NCBI RefSeq assembly: GCF_004362745.1
Contig: NZ_SNXY01000006.1
Span: forward strand, 1 to 64,000
Direction of reading: 5' to 3'
DNA: 64,000 nt
From: Oharaeibacter diazotrophicus
Lineage (GTDB): Bacteria > Pseudomonadota > Alphaproteobacteria > Rhizobiales > Pleomorphomonadaceae
Under the pieces are notes generated by a model. The model saw only the letters and a list, made by a program, of their open reading frames with translations. It searched no databases and had not been told where the DNA came from. Below, piece after piece: positions 48,699 through 57,178 of the stretch. Made by a program: the position numbers and the translations under genes. The stretch's first letter is position 1; each line of letters begins with the position of its first letter.

Positions 48699-49481
48699 AT
48701 GAAGGCTTTCAAGACGTTCGCTCTCGCCGTCTCGTTCGTCGCGCTCGCCGTCGGCGGTGCCGCCGCGAAGGACTGGACCAAGATCCGCATCGGCACGGAG
48801 GGCGCCTACCCCCCGTTCAACTACGTGGACACCGACGGCAAGGTGAAGGGCTTCGACGTCGACATCGCCCTCGCGCTCTGCGAGGAGATGAAGGCCGAGT
48901 GCGAGGTCGTCACCCAGGACTGGGACGGCATCATCCCCGCCCTCGTCGCCGGCAAGTTCGACGCCATCGTCGCGTCGATGTCGATCACCGACGAGCGCAA
49001 GAAGACCGTCGACTTCACCGACAAGTACTACAACACCCCGCCGGCGATCGCCGCGCCGAAGGACACCGACATCAAGGGCGTCACCGCCGCCGACCTCGCC
49101 GGCAAGACCATCGGCGTCCAGGGCTCGACCACCCATTCGGCCTATTCCGAGGCGACCTACAAGGACAGCGAGGTCAAGATCTATCCGACCTCCGACGAAT
49201 ACAAGCTCGACCTCGCCAACGGCCGCCTCGACGCGGTCAACGACGACATCGTCGTGCTCCAGGAGTGGCTGAAGACCGAGCCGGGCGCCTGCTGCAAGAT
49301 CGTCGGCACCATCACGCCGGTGGTCTCGATCCACGGCCCGGGCGCCGGCATCGCCGTGCGCAAGGAGGACACCGACCTGCGCGACAAGCTCAGCGCGGCG
49401 ATCAAGGCGATCCGCGCCAACGGCAAGTACGCCGAGATCAACAAGAAGTACTTCGACTTCGACGTCTACGGCGGCGAGTGA
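48699..49481 (+). CDS. ABC transporter substrate-binding protein, polar amino acids
   Basis: A 260-residue periplasmic binding protein of the lysine/arginine/ornithine/histidine or octopine/nopaline class. Signal peptide ends near GGAAA; the mature start IRIGTEGAYPPFNYVDTDGKVKGFDVDIALALCEEM is the family signature, and SMSITDERKKTVDFTDKYY and VQGSTTHSAY follow. A cysteine pair is in PGACCKIV. Two permease genes follow after a 119-base gap. Ligand is probably a basic amino acid or opine-like compound. Confidence 0.9.
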   Translation: MKAFKTFALAVSFVALAVGGAAAKDWTKIRIGTEGAYPPFNYVDTDGKVKGFDVDIALALCEEMKAECEVVTQDWDGIIPALVAGKFDAIVASMSITDERKKTVDFTDKYYNTPPAIAAPKDTDIKGVTAADLAGKTIGVQGSTTHSAYSEATYKDSEVKIYPTSDEYKLDLANGRLDAVNDDIVVLQEWLKTEPGACCKIVGTITPVVSIHGPGAGIAVRKEDTDLRDKLSAAIKAIRANGKYAEINKKYFDFDVYGGE

Positions 49482-49600
49482 CGCCCCCCGCACCGGGCCG
49501 GCTTCGGCCGGCCCGGTGCGCGCACCCATCCGCCGCTGTCGACGCCGGGTCCGCCGCGCCGCCGTCCGGGCCGCGCCGGGCCACCCGCCAAGGGTGATCC

Positions 49601-50314
49601 ATGGAGTATCATCTCCAGCTGCTTTCCTTCGGCGACGCCGGCTGGGGCGACGAGATCGCCCGTGGCGTGTTCGTCACCGTCTCGCTCGCCGCCTGCACGC
49701 TGCCGCTCGGCCTCGTCTTCGGCTTCTTCATCGCGCTGGCGAAGAACTCGTCCGAGCCGACGCTGCGGCTCGCCGCCGACATCTACACCACCATCTTCCG
49801 CGGTCTGCCCGAGCTCTTGACGCTGTTCGTGATCTACTACGGCGGCCAGATCGCGCTGTCGGCGGCGACGCGCGCGCTGTTCGGCGAGCCGCTTGAGGTC
49901 AACAGCTTCCTCGCCGGCATGATCGCGCTGGCGCTGGTGTTCTCGTCCTACGCCAGCGAGGTGTTCCTCTCGGCCTTCCGCGGCATTCCCGCCGGCCAGT
50001 ACGAGGGGGCCGGCGCGCTCGGCCTGTCACGCGCCGCCACCATGCGGCTGGTGATCCTGCCGCAGCTGATCCGGCTGGCGCTGCCGGGCCTGTCGAACCT
50101 CTGGCTGATCCTGCTCAAGGACACTTCGCTGGTCTCGGTGATCGGCCTCGCCGACCTCCTGCGCAACACCAACATCGCCGTCGGCGTCACCAAGCAGGCC
50201 TTCTTCTTCTTCTTCGTGGCCTGCATGATCTACCTCGTGCTGTCGATCGTCTCCTCGATCGGGATCGGCCGCGTCTCCGCCTGGGCCGAGCGCGGCCAGG
50301 GGGCGGCGCGATGA
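49601..50314 (+). CDS. ABC transporter permease (HisQ/ArtQ class)
   Basis: A 237-residue inner-membrane permease with about five transmembrane segments and the EAA loop of this class (REIPAGQYEGAGALGLSRAATMRLVILPQLIRLALPGLSN-type, here FRGIPAGQYEGAGALGLS). It overlaps the next permease gene by four bases (ATGA). Together they form the heterodimeric channel for the binding protein upstream. Confidence 0.9.
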   Translation: MEYHLQLLSFGDAGWGDEIARGVFVTVSLAACTLPLGLVFGFFIALAKNSSEPTLRLAADIYTTIFRGLPELLTLFVIYYGGQIALSAATRALFGEPLEVNSFLAGMIALALVFSSYASEVFLSAFRGIPAGQYEGAGALGLSRAATMRLVILPQLIRLALPGLSNLWLILLKDTSLVSVIGLADLLRNTNIAVGVTKQAFFFFFVACMIYLVLSIVSSIGIGRVSAWAERGQGAAR

Positions 50315-51147
50315 GCGCGCCGGCCGGAACCGTCGCGGCGGCCGCGCCGCCGCCGCCGGTGCGCAAGGTCACCCGCGCCCGCGTCGTCGGCACGGTGCTG
50401 CTGGCGGCCTGGGGCCTGTTCTTCCTCGGTCTCGCCGCGCTGCTGGTCGAGGGCTACGATCCCGAGATGGTGTCGCGCCACCTGCCGCGCATCCTGTCGG
50501 GCGTCTGGGTGACGGTGCAACTCGTCGTGCTGGCGATCGGCATCGGCGCGGCGATCTCGCTGCCGGTGGCGGCGGGGCGGCTGTCGGAGAACCCGGTCCT
50601 CGGCGCGCTCGCCTTCGGCTACTCCTATTTCTTCCGCGGCACGCCGCTCTTGGCGCAGACCTTCGTGGTCTACTACGGCGCCGGCTCCTTCGCGGCCGAG
50701 CTGAAGTCGGTCGGCCTCTGGTGGTTCTTCCGCGACGCCTTCAACTGCGCCGTCTTCACCTTCGCGCTCAACACCGCTGCCTATCAGGCCGAGATCCTCG
50801 CGGGCGCGATCCGTTCGGTGCCGTCCGGCCAGTGGCAGGCCGCGGCCGCGCTCGGCCTGCACCGCGGGGTGACGCTGCGCAAGGTGATCCTGCCGCAGGC
50901 GCTGATCGTCGCGCTCCGGCCCTACGGCAACGAGATCGTGCTGATGATCAAGGGCTCGTCGGTGGCCGCGATCATCACCGTCTTCGACCTGATGGGCCAG
51001 ACCCGCTACGCCTTCTCCAAGACCTACGACATGCAGGTCTATCTGTGGGCGGCGCTGCTCTATCTCGCCATGGTCGAGGTGCTCCGCCGGATCTGGAACC
51101 GCCTCGAGATCCGCCTCACCCGGCACCTCCGCCGCCGGACGGACTGA
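50311..51147 (+). CDS. ABC transporter permease (HisM class)
   Basis: A 278-residue permease: an N-terminal cytoplasmic leader of about 25 residues, then five or so transmembrane segments, with the EAA loop in IRSVPSGQWQAAAALGLHRGVTLRKVILPQAL. It ends the operon: no ATP-binding protein gene follows, although importers of this class need one. A terminator-like hairpin lies 80 bases downstream. Confidence 0.9.
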   Translation: MSAPAGTVAAAAPPPPVRKVTRARVVGTVLLAAWGLFFLGLAALLVEGYDPEMVSRHLPRILSGVWVTVQLVVLAIGIGAAISLPVAAGRLSENPVLGALAFGYSYFFRGTPLLAQTFVVYYGAGSFAAELKSVGLWWFFRDAFNCAVFTFALNTAAYQAEILAGAIRSVPSGQWQAAAALGLHRGVTLRKVILPQALIVALRPYGNEIVLMIKGSSVAAIITVFDLMGQTRYAFSKTYDMQVYLWAALLYLAMVEVLRRIWNRLEIRLTRHLRRRTD

Positions 51148-51226
51148 TACCGAACCCGACCGGGCGCCGGGGCTTGGTGGCCGGATCTGGCCGGGCAGGG
51201 TCCCGCAGGTCCCTTCCGAAACGCGA

Positions 51227-51251
51227 ACGCCCGCCGCGAAGCGGCGGGCGT
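51227..51251. terminator. Hairpin between convergent permease and glycine-zipper genes
   Basis: ACGCCCGCCGC-GAA-GCGGCGGGCGT is a perfect 11-base stem with a three-base loop, preceded by a GAAACGCGAA stretch. It is very similar in form to the hairpin at 30888-30919 and may work in both directions. Confidence 0.75.
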
Positions 51252-51295
51252 GGTCTCGTGACCGGCACGGGCCGTGTCGGCCCGGACCTCGTCGC

Positions 51296-51562
51296 TTACG
51301 GGCAGACGACGGCGTAGCGGCGGCCGTACTGGTCGTAGGCGTAGCAGTTCTTCGGGGCGGTGGCGCCGGCCACCGCGGCACCGCCGACGCCGCCGACGAC
51401 GGCGCCGATCGCCGCACCGCGGCCGCCACCGGCCAGGGCACCCACGGCGGCGCCGCCGAGCGCGCCGACGGCCGCGCCGGTGGTCACGCGCTGCTGCGTG
51501 GCGGTCTGGTTGCAGGCGGCCAGGCCGAGGGCCATGGTCAGCACGACTGCGAGCTTCTTCAT
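51296..51562 (-). CDS. Glycine-zipper lipoprotein
   Basis: An 88-residue lipoprotein: signal MKKLAVVLTMALGLAAC gives a LAAC lipobox. The mature part is a glycine/alanine zipper (VGALGGAAVGALAGGGRGAA) that can span or associate with the outer membrane, followed by a short tail with two cysteines (NCYAYDQYGRRYAVVC). Such YMGG-like proteins are common and small; function unsettled. A longer start at 51604 is less likely because it precedes the lipoprotein signal. Confidence 0.8.
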   Translation of the reverse strand: MKKLAVVLTMALGLAACNQTATQQRVTTGAAVGALGGAAVGALAGGGRGAAIGAVVGGVGGAAVAGATAPKNCYAYDQYGRRYAVVCP

Positions 51563-51888
51563 CTTCTGCCTCCGGTTTTCGTCCCACGAGCGCGACGTGG
51601 ACATACGGTCCGACCCCGCTCCACGTCCCGACTGACGCCGTTGCTCAACGCAGGTTCCACGTCACTGGATCCCAAGTGCAGCCGATTTGCGGCGAATTGG
51701 TGAATCCGTGCAACGGTCGCGCGGCTGTGCGGCACCCGAACCGCTCCCCCCGCGCGCGCCGGTGGGGTGTCGGGGCGCCGCGGTGTCGCGCCACGACGGA
51801 CAAGTCGCAGCCCCGCGCCCCCATGACAATCCGCATTCCGGGGGATATCAGGAGGGCGAACCCTTGGATCCGCAGCGGGAAGGTCGTC

Positions 51889-52770
51889 ATGGCGAAGGTT
51901 GCTTTCATCGGTCTCGGCGTGATGGGCCATCCGATGGCCGGTCATCTGAAGACCCGCGGCGGCCACGAGGTCGCCGTCTACAACCGGACCGCCGAGAAGG
52001 CGACGCGCTGGGTCGAGACCTTCGGCGGCCGCGCCGCGCCGACCCCGGCCGAGGCGGCCGCCGGCGCCGACTTCGTGTTCTCCTGTGTCGGCAACGACGA
52101 CGATCTCCGGCAGGTCACCACCGGTCCCGACGGCGCTTTCGGGGCGATGGCGCCCGGCGCCGTCTTCGTCGACCACACCACCGCCTCCGCCCACGTCGCC
52201 CGTGAACTCCACGCCGCCGCCGCCGCCCGCGGCCTCGCCTTCCTCGACGCTCCGGTGTCGGGCGGGCAGGCGGGTGCCGAGAACGGCGTGCTCACGGTCA
52301 TGGTCGGTGGCGACGCCGAACCCTACGCCGCCGCCGAGCCGGTGATCGGATCCTTCGCCCGCATGATCGGCCACATGGGGCCGTCGGGCGCCGGCCAGCT
52401 CGCCAAGATGGTCAACCAGATCGCCATCGCCGGCCTCGTCCAGGGCCTCGCCGAGGCGATCCACTTTGCCAAGGCCGCCGACCTCGACGTCGAAAAGGTG
52501 ATCGGCGTCATCTCCAAGGGCGCGGCGCAGTCCTGGCAGATGGAGAATCGCTGGAAGACCATGGCCGCCGGCGAGTTCGCCTTCGGCTTCGCGGTCGACT
52601 GGATGCGCAAGGACCTCGGCATCGTGCTCGAGCAGGCCAAGGCCACCGGCGCCCGACTGCCGGTCACCGCCCTGGTCGACCAGTTCTACGCCGACGTCCA
52701 GGCGATCGGCGGCAATCGCTGGGACACCTCCAGCCTGATCGCCCGGCTCGACCCGCCGAAGCGCGGCTGA
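51889..52770 (+). CDS. Beta-hydroxyacid dehydrogenase (3-hydroxyisobutyrate dehydrogenase family)
   Basis: A 293-residue NAD(P)-dependent enzyme. Rossmann motif AFIGLGVMGHPMAGHL, substrate loop FLDAPVSGGQAGAENGVLTVMVGG, and catalytic lysine in GAGQLAKMVNQIAIAGLVQGLAEA, all as in 3-hydroxyisobutyrate and tartronate semialdehyde reductases. The cofactor-site YNRTAEK suggests NADP. Substrate is not decided by the motifs. ATG 51889 follows the GAAGGTCGTC region; an upstream in-frame start is less likely. The DUF971 gene follows 27 bases later. Confidence 0.9.
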   Translation: MAKVAFIGLGVMGHPMAGHLKTRGGHEVAVYNRTAEKATRWVETFGGRAAPTPAEAAAGADFVFSCVGNDDDLRQVTTGPDGAFGAMAPGAVFVDHTTASAHVARELHAAAAARGLAFLDAPVSGGQAGAENGVLTVMVGGDAEPYAAAEPVIGSFARMIGHMGPSGAGQLAKMVNQIAIAGLVQGLAEAIHFAKAADLDVEKVIGVISKGAAQSWQMENRWKTMAAGEFAFGFAVDWMRKDLGIVLEQAKATGARLPVTALVDQFYADVQAIGGNRWDTSSLIARLDPPKRG

Positions 52771-52797
52771 CCGCCCCACTCTCCGGAGGATCCCCCG

Positions 52798-53172
52798 ATG
52801 ACCGACACCGTCTGGCCGACCGAGATCCGGCTGTCGCGCGACAAGCGCACCCTCACCGTCACGTTCGACGACGGCGCCGCCTTCGCGATCGCGGCCGAAC
52901 TGCTGCGGGTGCGCTCGCCCTCGGCCGAGGTCCAGGGCCACGCGCCCGGCCAGCGCGTCACCGTGCCCGGCAAGCGCGAGGTCGCGATCCTCGAGGTCGC
53001 GCCGGTCGGCTCCTACGCCGTCCGCCTGCGCTTCGACGACATGCACGACACCGGCATCTACACGTGGCCGTTCCTGCGCGACATCGGCGCGCGGCAGGGC
53101 GAGGTCATGGCCGAATACGAGGCCGAACTCGCCGCCAAGGGCATGAGCCGCGACCGCGTCCGCCGCGGCTGA
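52798..53172 (+). CDS. DUF971 domain protein
   Basis: A 124-residue protein of the DUF971 family, the small fold also found at the N terminus of gamma-butyrobetaine hydroxylases: WPTEIRLSRDKRTLTVTFDDGAAFAIAAELLRVRSPSAEVQGH and DDMHDTGIYTWPFLRDIG. In many bacteria it is encoded next to mrp/apbC, hinting at an Fe-S link; here it is 6.8 kb from mrp and follows the dehydrogenase gene. Function unknown. Confidence 0.88.
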   Translation: MTDTVWPTEIRLSRDKRTLTVTFDDGAAFAIAAELLRVRSPSAEVQGHAPGQRVTVPGKREVAILEVAPVGSYAVRLRFDDMHDTGIYTWPFLRDIGARQGEVMAEYEAELAAKGMSRDRVRRG

Positions 53173-53222
53173 CCTACGGCCTACCCCCGCCCTCCGCCGG
53201 ACGCCGATCGCAAACACGACGA

Positions 53223-53254
53223 GGCCGCCACTCCCCGGTCAGGGGAGGGCGGCC
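53223..53254. terminator. Hairpin after DUF971 gene
   Basis: GGCCGCC (53223-53229) pairs with GGCGGCC (53248-53254), with an inner CCCC/GGGG stem. Followed by GTTCGTTCT. It separates DUF971 from the convergent secreted-protein gene. Confidence 0.65.
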
Positions 53255-53279
53255 GTTCGTTCTCGATGGTGCGCTGCGA

Positions 53280-53729
53280 TCAGCTGTAGGTGCCGGTGAT
53301 CGTGCAGTAGGTGTTGAAGGTGCCGGCGATCGCGCTGGTGTAGGCGGTCACGGTCGGGGTGGTGCCGGAGAACATGTTGGTGACGTTGGCCGAGTAGACC
53401 CAGGCGGTGGCGTTGGCCGGGTTGATCGCCTTCTCGGTGCGGGCGGTCAGGTAGCTGTTGCCCGAGATCGAGGCGCCGAAGCTGTGCAGCGCGGTGCCGT
53501 AGACGGTGATGCCGCTGGTGACGACGATGCGGCAGTCGACCTGGCGCACGACCAGCGTCTTGCCGGCGGCGATCGGCGTGAACTGAGCGACGCAGGGCGA
53601 ACCGCCGCCGCAGCTCTTGATGATGTTCTCCTGGTAGAAGCCACCCTGGATCTGCGGCGCGGCCTCGGCGGCGACGGTGCCGATCGCGAGGAGGGAGAGG
53701 GCGGCGAAGGCGGAAGCGAGCTTGGTCAT
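53280..53729 (-). CDS. Secreted protein of unknown function
   Basis: A 149-residue exported protein with signal peptide MTKLASAFAALSLLAIGTVAAEA. The mature part is beta-rich with serine, threonine and glycine and four cysteines (SCGGGSPCVAQF, VDCRIVV, TYCTITG), probably two disulfides. No family recognised. It lies alone between DUF971 and the L,D-transpeptidase. Confidence 0.75.
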   Translation of the reverse strand: MTKLASAFAALSLLAIGTVAAEAAPQIQGGFYQENIIKSCGGGSPCVAQFTPIAAGKTLVVRQVDCRIVVTSGITVYGTALHSFGASISGNSYLTARTEKAINPANATAWVYSANVTNMFSGTTPTVTAYTSAIAGTFNTYCTITGTYS

Positions 53730-53863
53730 GATGTCTGAAGTCCCCGAAGTGCGATGCCGGATCGTCCGGCGGTCGGGGATGGCTTACGGGACGCCCGGAA
53801 CGGGTTTTCGGCGCGCCCGGAGCCGAAATCCCCCCATCCGAGAAAAAAGATGCCGCCCGGACG

Positions 53864-53896
53864 AAAAAGGCCGGACGATCGGTCGATCGTCCGGCC
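53864..53896 (-). terminator. Rho-independent terminator of the L,D-transpeptidase gene
   Basis: A perfect 12-base stem GGCCGGACGATC/GATCGTCCGGCC (53869-53880, 53885-53896) with a GGTC loop, followed on the minus strand by five T residues. It lies 44 bases after the transpeptidase stop. Confidence 0.88.
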
Positions 53897-53939
53897 TCGA
53901 CATTTGCCTTGCCCGCCGCCGTACCGGCGCGGGCCGACC

Positions 53940-54542
53940 TCACTCGTGCAGGACCACCACCGTGGTACCGACGCCGACCTTCTCGTAGAGGTCGGCCACG
54001 TCCTCGTTGGTCATCCGGATGCAGCCGGACGAGACCGCCTGACCGATCGTCCACGGCTCCGCGGTGCCGTGGATGCGGTAGATCGTCGAGCCGATGTACA
54101 TGGCGCGCGAGCCGAGCGGATTGTCCGGGCCGCCGGGCATGAAGATCGGCAGGTCGGGCTGGCGCTTGCGCATCGCCGGCGGCGGCGTCCAGCCGGGCCA
54201 CTCGGCCTTGCGGGTGATGTGGTGGGTGCCCGACCACGTGAAGCCCGGCCGGCCGACGCCGATGCCGTATTTCACCGCCTTGCCCTCGCCCGAGACGTAG
54301 TAGAGCCGGCGCTCGGCGGTGTTCACGATCACCGTACCGGCGCCATAGGGGCCGGCGTAGTCGATCACCTCGCGCTTGACCGGGCTCTCCATCGCGCGGC
54401 GGGTCGGCGCCCGCTTGATGGTCTGCATGCTGCCGGTGGAGGGATCGTAGATCTTGTAGGTGTCTTCCTCGGCCTTCGCGGCCGTGGTCGCCACGAGCGC
54501 GGACAGCACCGCGCCGGCCACCAGCAACTTGGAAATGCGCAT
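53940..54542 (-). CDS. L,D-transpeptidase (YkuD/ErfK family)
   Basis: A 200-residue exported enzyme: signal peptide ending near VATTAAKAE, then the YkuD domain with RRLYYVSGEGKAVKYGIGVG, IGSTIYRIHGTAEP and the catalytic QAVSSGCIRMTNEDVADLYEKV (HGT and SxGCIRM motifs with the active-site Cys). It forms 3-3 cross-links in peptidoglycan or attaches proteins to it. Ends in VVVLHE, as is usual. It is followed by a strong terminator. Confidence 0.92.
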   Translation of the reverse strand: MRISKLLVAGAVLSALVATTAAKAEEDTYKIYDPSTGSMQTIKRAPTRRAMESPVKREVIDYAGPYGAGTVIVNTAERRLYYVSGEGKAVKYGIGVGRPGFTWSGTHHITRKAEWPGWTPPPAMRKRQPDLPIFMPGGPDNPLGSRAMYIGSTIYRIHGTAEPWTIGQAVSSGCIRMTNEDVADLYEKVGVGTTVVVLHE

Positions 54543-54944
54543 CGGTCGGAACCTGGACGGAGAGGGAACGGGTTGCCCGCAGGACTACCACCCCGCCCAC
54601 CGCCTGTGGCGGCGAGCCGGGACGATCCGCGGGGACGAGTGACTCTGATCCCTTCGACGATGCCGCCGCCGCACCGGGCGATCAAGCCGGATGTCGGGCG
54701 GTTTCCCCCCGTCCGGGAGCTTGCCGCCGCGGTGTTGCACATCCGCAACGCCGCGTACGTCCCCGCGATTCCCGAGTGTTGACGAAGGGTTGACGAATGG
54801 TTGACGACGGGTTGCCGTTTGGTCGGCGGCGCGCCGGACGCGTCGGATTTCCGAGCCCTCGGATCTCGCGCCCGGGCCCGTGCGTTCCCATATGCGAGAT
54901 CGCGCCCGGTCGTCCCGGGCGCATCGAGAGGAACGACGTCCGAG
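54543..54944. other. Gene-free region between divergent L,D-transpeptidase and Tim44-domain genes
   Basis: About 400 bases with no convincing gene. It carries the 11-base tandem repeat at 54778-54818 and must contain both promoters. Nothing else stands out. Confidence 0.45.
54778..54818. repeat. 11-base tandem repeats, operator candidate
   Basis: GTTGACGA occurs at 54778-54785, 54789-54796 and 54800-54807, with a degenerate fourth copy GTTGCCGT at 54811-54818. The spacing is exactly 11 bases, one helical turn. Head-to-tail half-sites at this spacing are typical of OmpR/PhoB-type response regulators. It lies about 130 bases upstream of the Tim44-domain gene. Confidence 0.6.
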
Positions 54945-55919
54945 ATGCTCTTCACCCGTTTGCGCGCGCTGCCGGCGCTTCTCGCCCTGGCCCTGACGCT
55001 CACCGTCGTCGCGGTCGACCACGCCGAGGCCCGGCGCGGCGGCAGCTTCGGCAGCCGCGGCACGCGCACCTATGCCGCTCCCCCCGTCACCTCCACCGCC
55101 CCGCGCGAGGTCGCGCCGGTCCAGCGCACCATGACGCCGCGCCCGGCCCAGGAGCAGACCGGCTCGACGCTCGGCGCCCAGCAGACCCGTCGTCCCGGCC
55201 TGCTCGGCGGCTTCGGCGGATCGCTGCTCGGCGGCCTCGTCGCCGGCGGCCTGCTCGGCATGCTGCTCGGCCACGGCTTTGGCGGCGGCGCCGGCTTCCT
55301 CGGCATGATCCTGCAGCTCGGTCTGCTCGCCCTCGGCGCCATGCTGTTGATGCGCTTCCTGCGCGGACGCCGGTCGCAGCAGCCGTCCTACGCCGGCCCG
55401 GCCGGCGGCGCCTACGGCTACGGCCGCGTCCCGGACGTCGACGTCCGCGGTCCCGCCGCCGGCGCCCATGCCGGCGCCGCCGCGTCCGCCCCGCGCCAGG
55501 GCGGCTCGGACGAGATCGGCCTCGGCGCCGACGACTTCGACGCTTTCGAGCGCCTGCTCGCCGAGATCCAGGATGCCTACGCCCGCGAGGACTTTGGCGC
55601 CCTCCGCAGCCGCACCACGCCCGAGGTGATGGGCTTCTTCTCCGAGGAGCTCGCCGCCAACGCCACCCGCGGCCTGCGCAACGACGTCTCCGGCACCCGC
55701 CTTCTCCAGGGCGATCTGGCCGAGGCATGGCGCGAGAACGGCGCCGACTACGCCACCGTCGCGATGCGCTGGGAGAACGTCGACGTCATGCGCGACCGCT
55801 CCACCGGCCGCGTCGTCGAGGGCGATCCGGATCGTCCGACCGAGGCGACCGAACTCTGGACCTTCGTCCGCGCGCGCCCCGGCGAGCCCTGGAAACTCTC
55901 GGCCATCCAGGAGGCGTGA
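54945..55919 (+). CDS. Tim44-domain membrane protein
   Basis: A 324-residue protein. The N-terminal signal-like segment (LPALLALALTLTVVAVDHAEA) is followed by an RRGGSFGSRGTRTYAAPP-type region, two glycine-rich transmembrane segments (FGGSLLGGLVAGGLLGMLLGHGFGGGAGFLGM and LQLGLLALGAMLLMRFL), a flexible linker, and a C-terminal Tim44/TtcA-like domain from about residue 195 (DFDAFERLLAEIQDAYAREDFGALRSRTTPEVMGFFSEEL to WKLSAIQEA). Bacterial members are inner-membrane proteins of unclear role. The RGGSFG(S)RG motif after the signal is a mark of this bacterial subgroup. Confidence 0.85.
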   Translation: MLFTRLRALPALLALALTLTVVAVDHAEARRGGSFGSRGTRTYAAPPVTSTAPREVAPVQRTMTPRPAQEQTGSTLGAQQTRRPGLLGGFGGSLLGGLVAGGLLGMLLGHGFGGGAGFLGMILQLGLLALGAMLLMRFLRGRRSQQPSYAGPAGGAYGYGRVPDVDVRGPAAGAHAGAAASAPRQGGSDEIGLGADDFDAFERLLAEIQDAYAREDFGALRSRTTPEVMGFFSEELAANATRGLRNDVSGTRLLQGDLAEAWRENGADYATVAMRWENVDVMRDRSTGRVVEGDPDRPTEATELWTFVRARPGEPWKLSAIQEA

Positions 55920-55971
55920 CCGTCCGGGACGCGGCGGAGCTACTTGCAGCCCCGCCGCGCCTGGTTCCGCG

Positions 55972-57069
55972 TCACTGCGTGACGGTCGGCAGCTTGACGA
56001 CGATGTCGGCGGGCTTGCCGACCGTCAGCTTGTCGAACTCGTAGCAACCAGTGGCGTCCGTGGTCGTGGTCTGGGTCGTGAGACCGGTCTGGCGTGCCTC
56101 GACGGTCCGGCCCACGACGGGATTGCCGTTCATGGTGATGCAGCCGGCGACCTTGGAGATCTGGCCGACGATCGAGCCCGAACCGAACCGCGTCCGCGTC
56201 ACGTAGGTCGCGGTGGCACCGGCGCGGATGGTCATGTTGTTCTGCTGGATGATGCCGGCGTCGAAGCCGTGGTCGGTGATGCGGTCGGCGTTGGCGTCGT
56301 CGTGGATCTTGTTGCGGATCTCGGTCGGGACCCTTCCCGCCGCGACGACGGCGTCGGTGAAGCGATAGGGCTGGATCGAGTATCCCGCCGCGGTGCCGCC
56401 GGTGGCGTTGATGCCCACGAAGGTCGTCGGCGCGCTCGGATCGTCGCCGGTGTCGAACTGGTAGACCGTCCGGCCGTCGCCGCTGACGCCGCCGAAGTCG
56501 TTGCCGAAGCTGCCGACGAAGTAGAGGTCGCCCTCGACGTAGCGCGACAGCGCGATCGTCTGCGAGCGCCCGGTCCGGTTGGTGATCTTGTAGGTCTGGA
56601 CCAGCGTCGAGCCGTTCGGCGCCGGCGGCAGTACCTCCTGGCGCAGCGTGAAATCGAAGCCGCCGACCGAGAAACTGCTGGTGGCGATGCGGTTGCCGCT
56701 CCGGGTGATCTCGACGGGCGGCAGGCCCTGACCCACGTGCATGCTGCCGGTCGCCAGGAACTGCTTCGTCGGCGAGAACATCACCGCCGATTCCCAGACC
56801 GCGCCGGCCGGGCCGATCGCTCCGACCGGATCGTAGGAGACGTCGCCGGCGGGTGTCGTGCTGCCGAACGAGCCGTAGCCGTCGACCTTGACCGTCAATC
56901 GGCCATCGCCGGTGCCGTTGGTCAGCGTCAACGGGTCGGTCGCCCGCTTCTGCCGCGCCATCGCGGCGAGCTCGGCCGTCTTGTCCTCGAAGGCCCCCGC
57001 CGTCGACACGCAACCGACCACCGCCGCGGCCGCGATAACGACCACCGCCGAAATATTCTTGCCGACCAT
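55972..57069 (-). CDS. Secreted protein with C-terminal carboxypeptidase-regulatory-like domain
   Basis: A 365-residue exported protein; signal segment SAVVVIAAAAVVGCVSTAGA could be a lipoprotein signal (VVGC). The middle 250 residues are beta-rich (FDFTLRQEVLPPAPNGSTLVQTYKITN, LSRYVEGDLYFVG) and unrecognised. The last 70 (GQISKVAGCITMNGNPVVGRTVEARQTGLTTQTTTTDATGCYEFDKL) look like a carboxypeptidase-regulatory/SdrB-type beta sandwich with a probable disulfide. Function unknown. It lies 109 bases after fumA in the same direction. Confidence 0.7.
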   Translation of the reverse strand: MVGKNISAVVVIAAAAVVGCVSTAGAFEDKTAELAAMARQKRATDPLTLTNGTGDGRLTVKVDGYGSFGSTTPAGDVSYDPVGAIGPAGAVWESAVMFSPTKQFLATGSMHVGQGLPPVEITRSGNRIATSSFSVGGFDFTLRQEVLPPAPNGSTLVQTYKITNRTGRSQTIALSRYVEGDLYFVGSFGNDFGGVSGDGRTVYQFDTGDDPSAPTTFVGINATGGTAAGYSIQPYRFTDAVVAAGRVPTEIRNKIHDDANADRITDHGFDAGIIQQNNMTIRAGATATYVTRTRFGSGSIVGQISKVAGCITMNGNPVVGRTVEARQTGLTTQTTTTDATGCYEFDKLTVGKPADIVVKLPTVTQ

Positions 57070-57142
57070 GATGCTTCTCCCCGTTCAATGCCTCATCAGG
57101 CACCGCGCGGGAGCGATAAGCAACATGAATCGCGCATGCATC

Positions 57143-57170
57143 GCCGCGGCGGTGTCCGGACCGCCGCGGC
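57143..57170 (-). terminator. Hairpin after fumarase gene
   Basis: GCCGCGGCGGT and ACCGCCGCGGC form a perfect 11-base stem with a six-base loop, nine bases past the end of the fumarase gene. No T-run. Confidence 0.6.
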
Positions 57171-57178
57171 GGGCGCAC

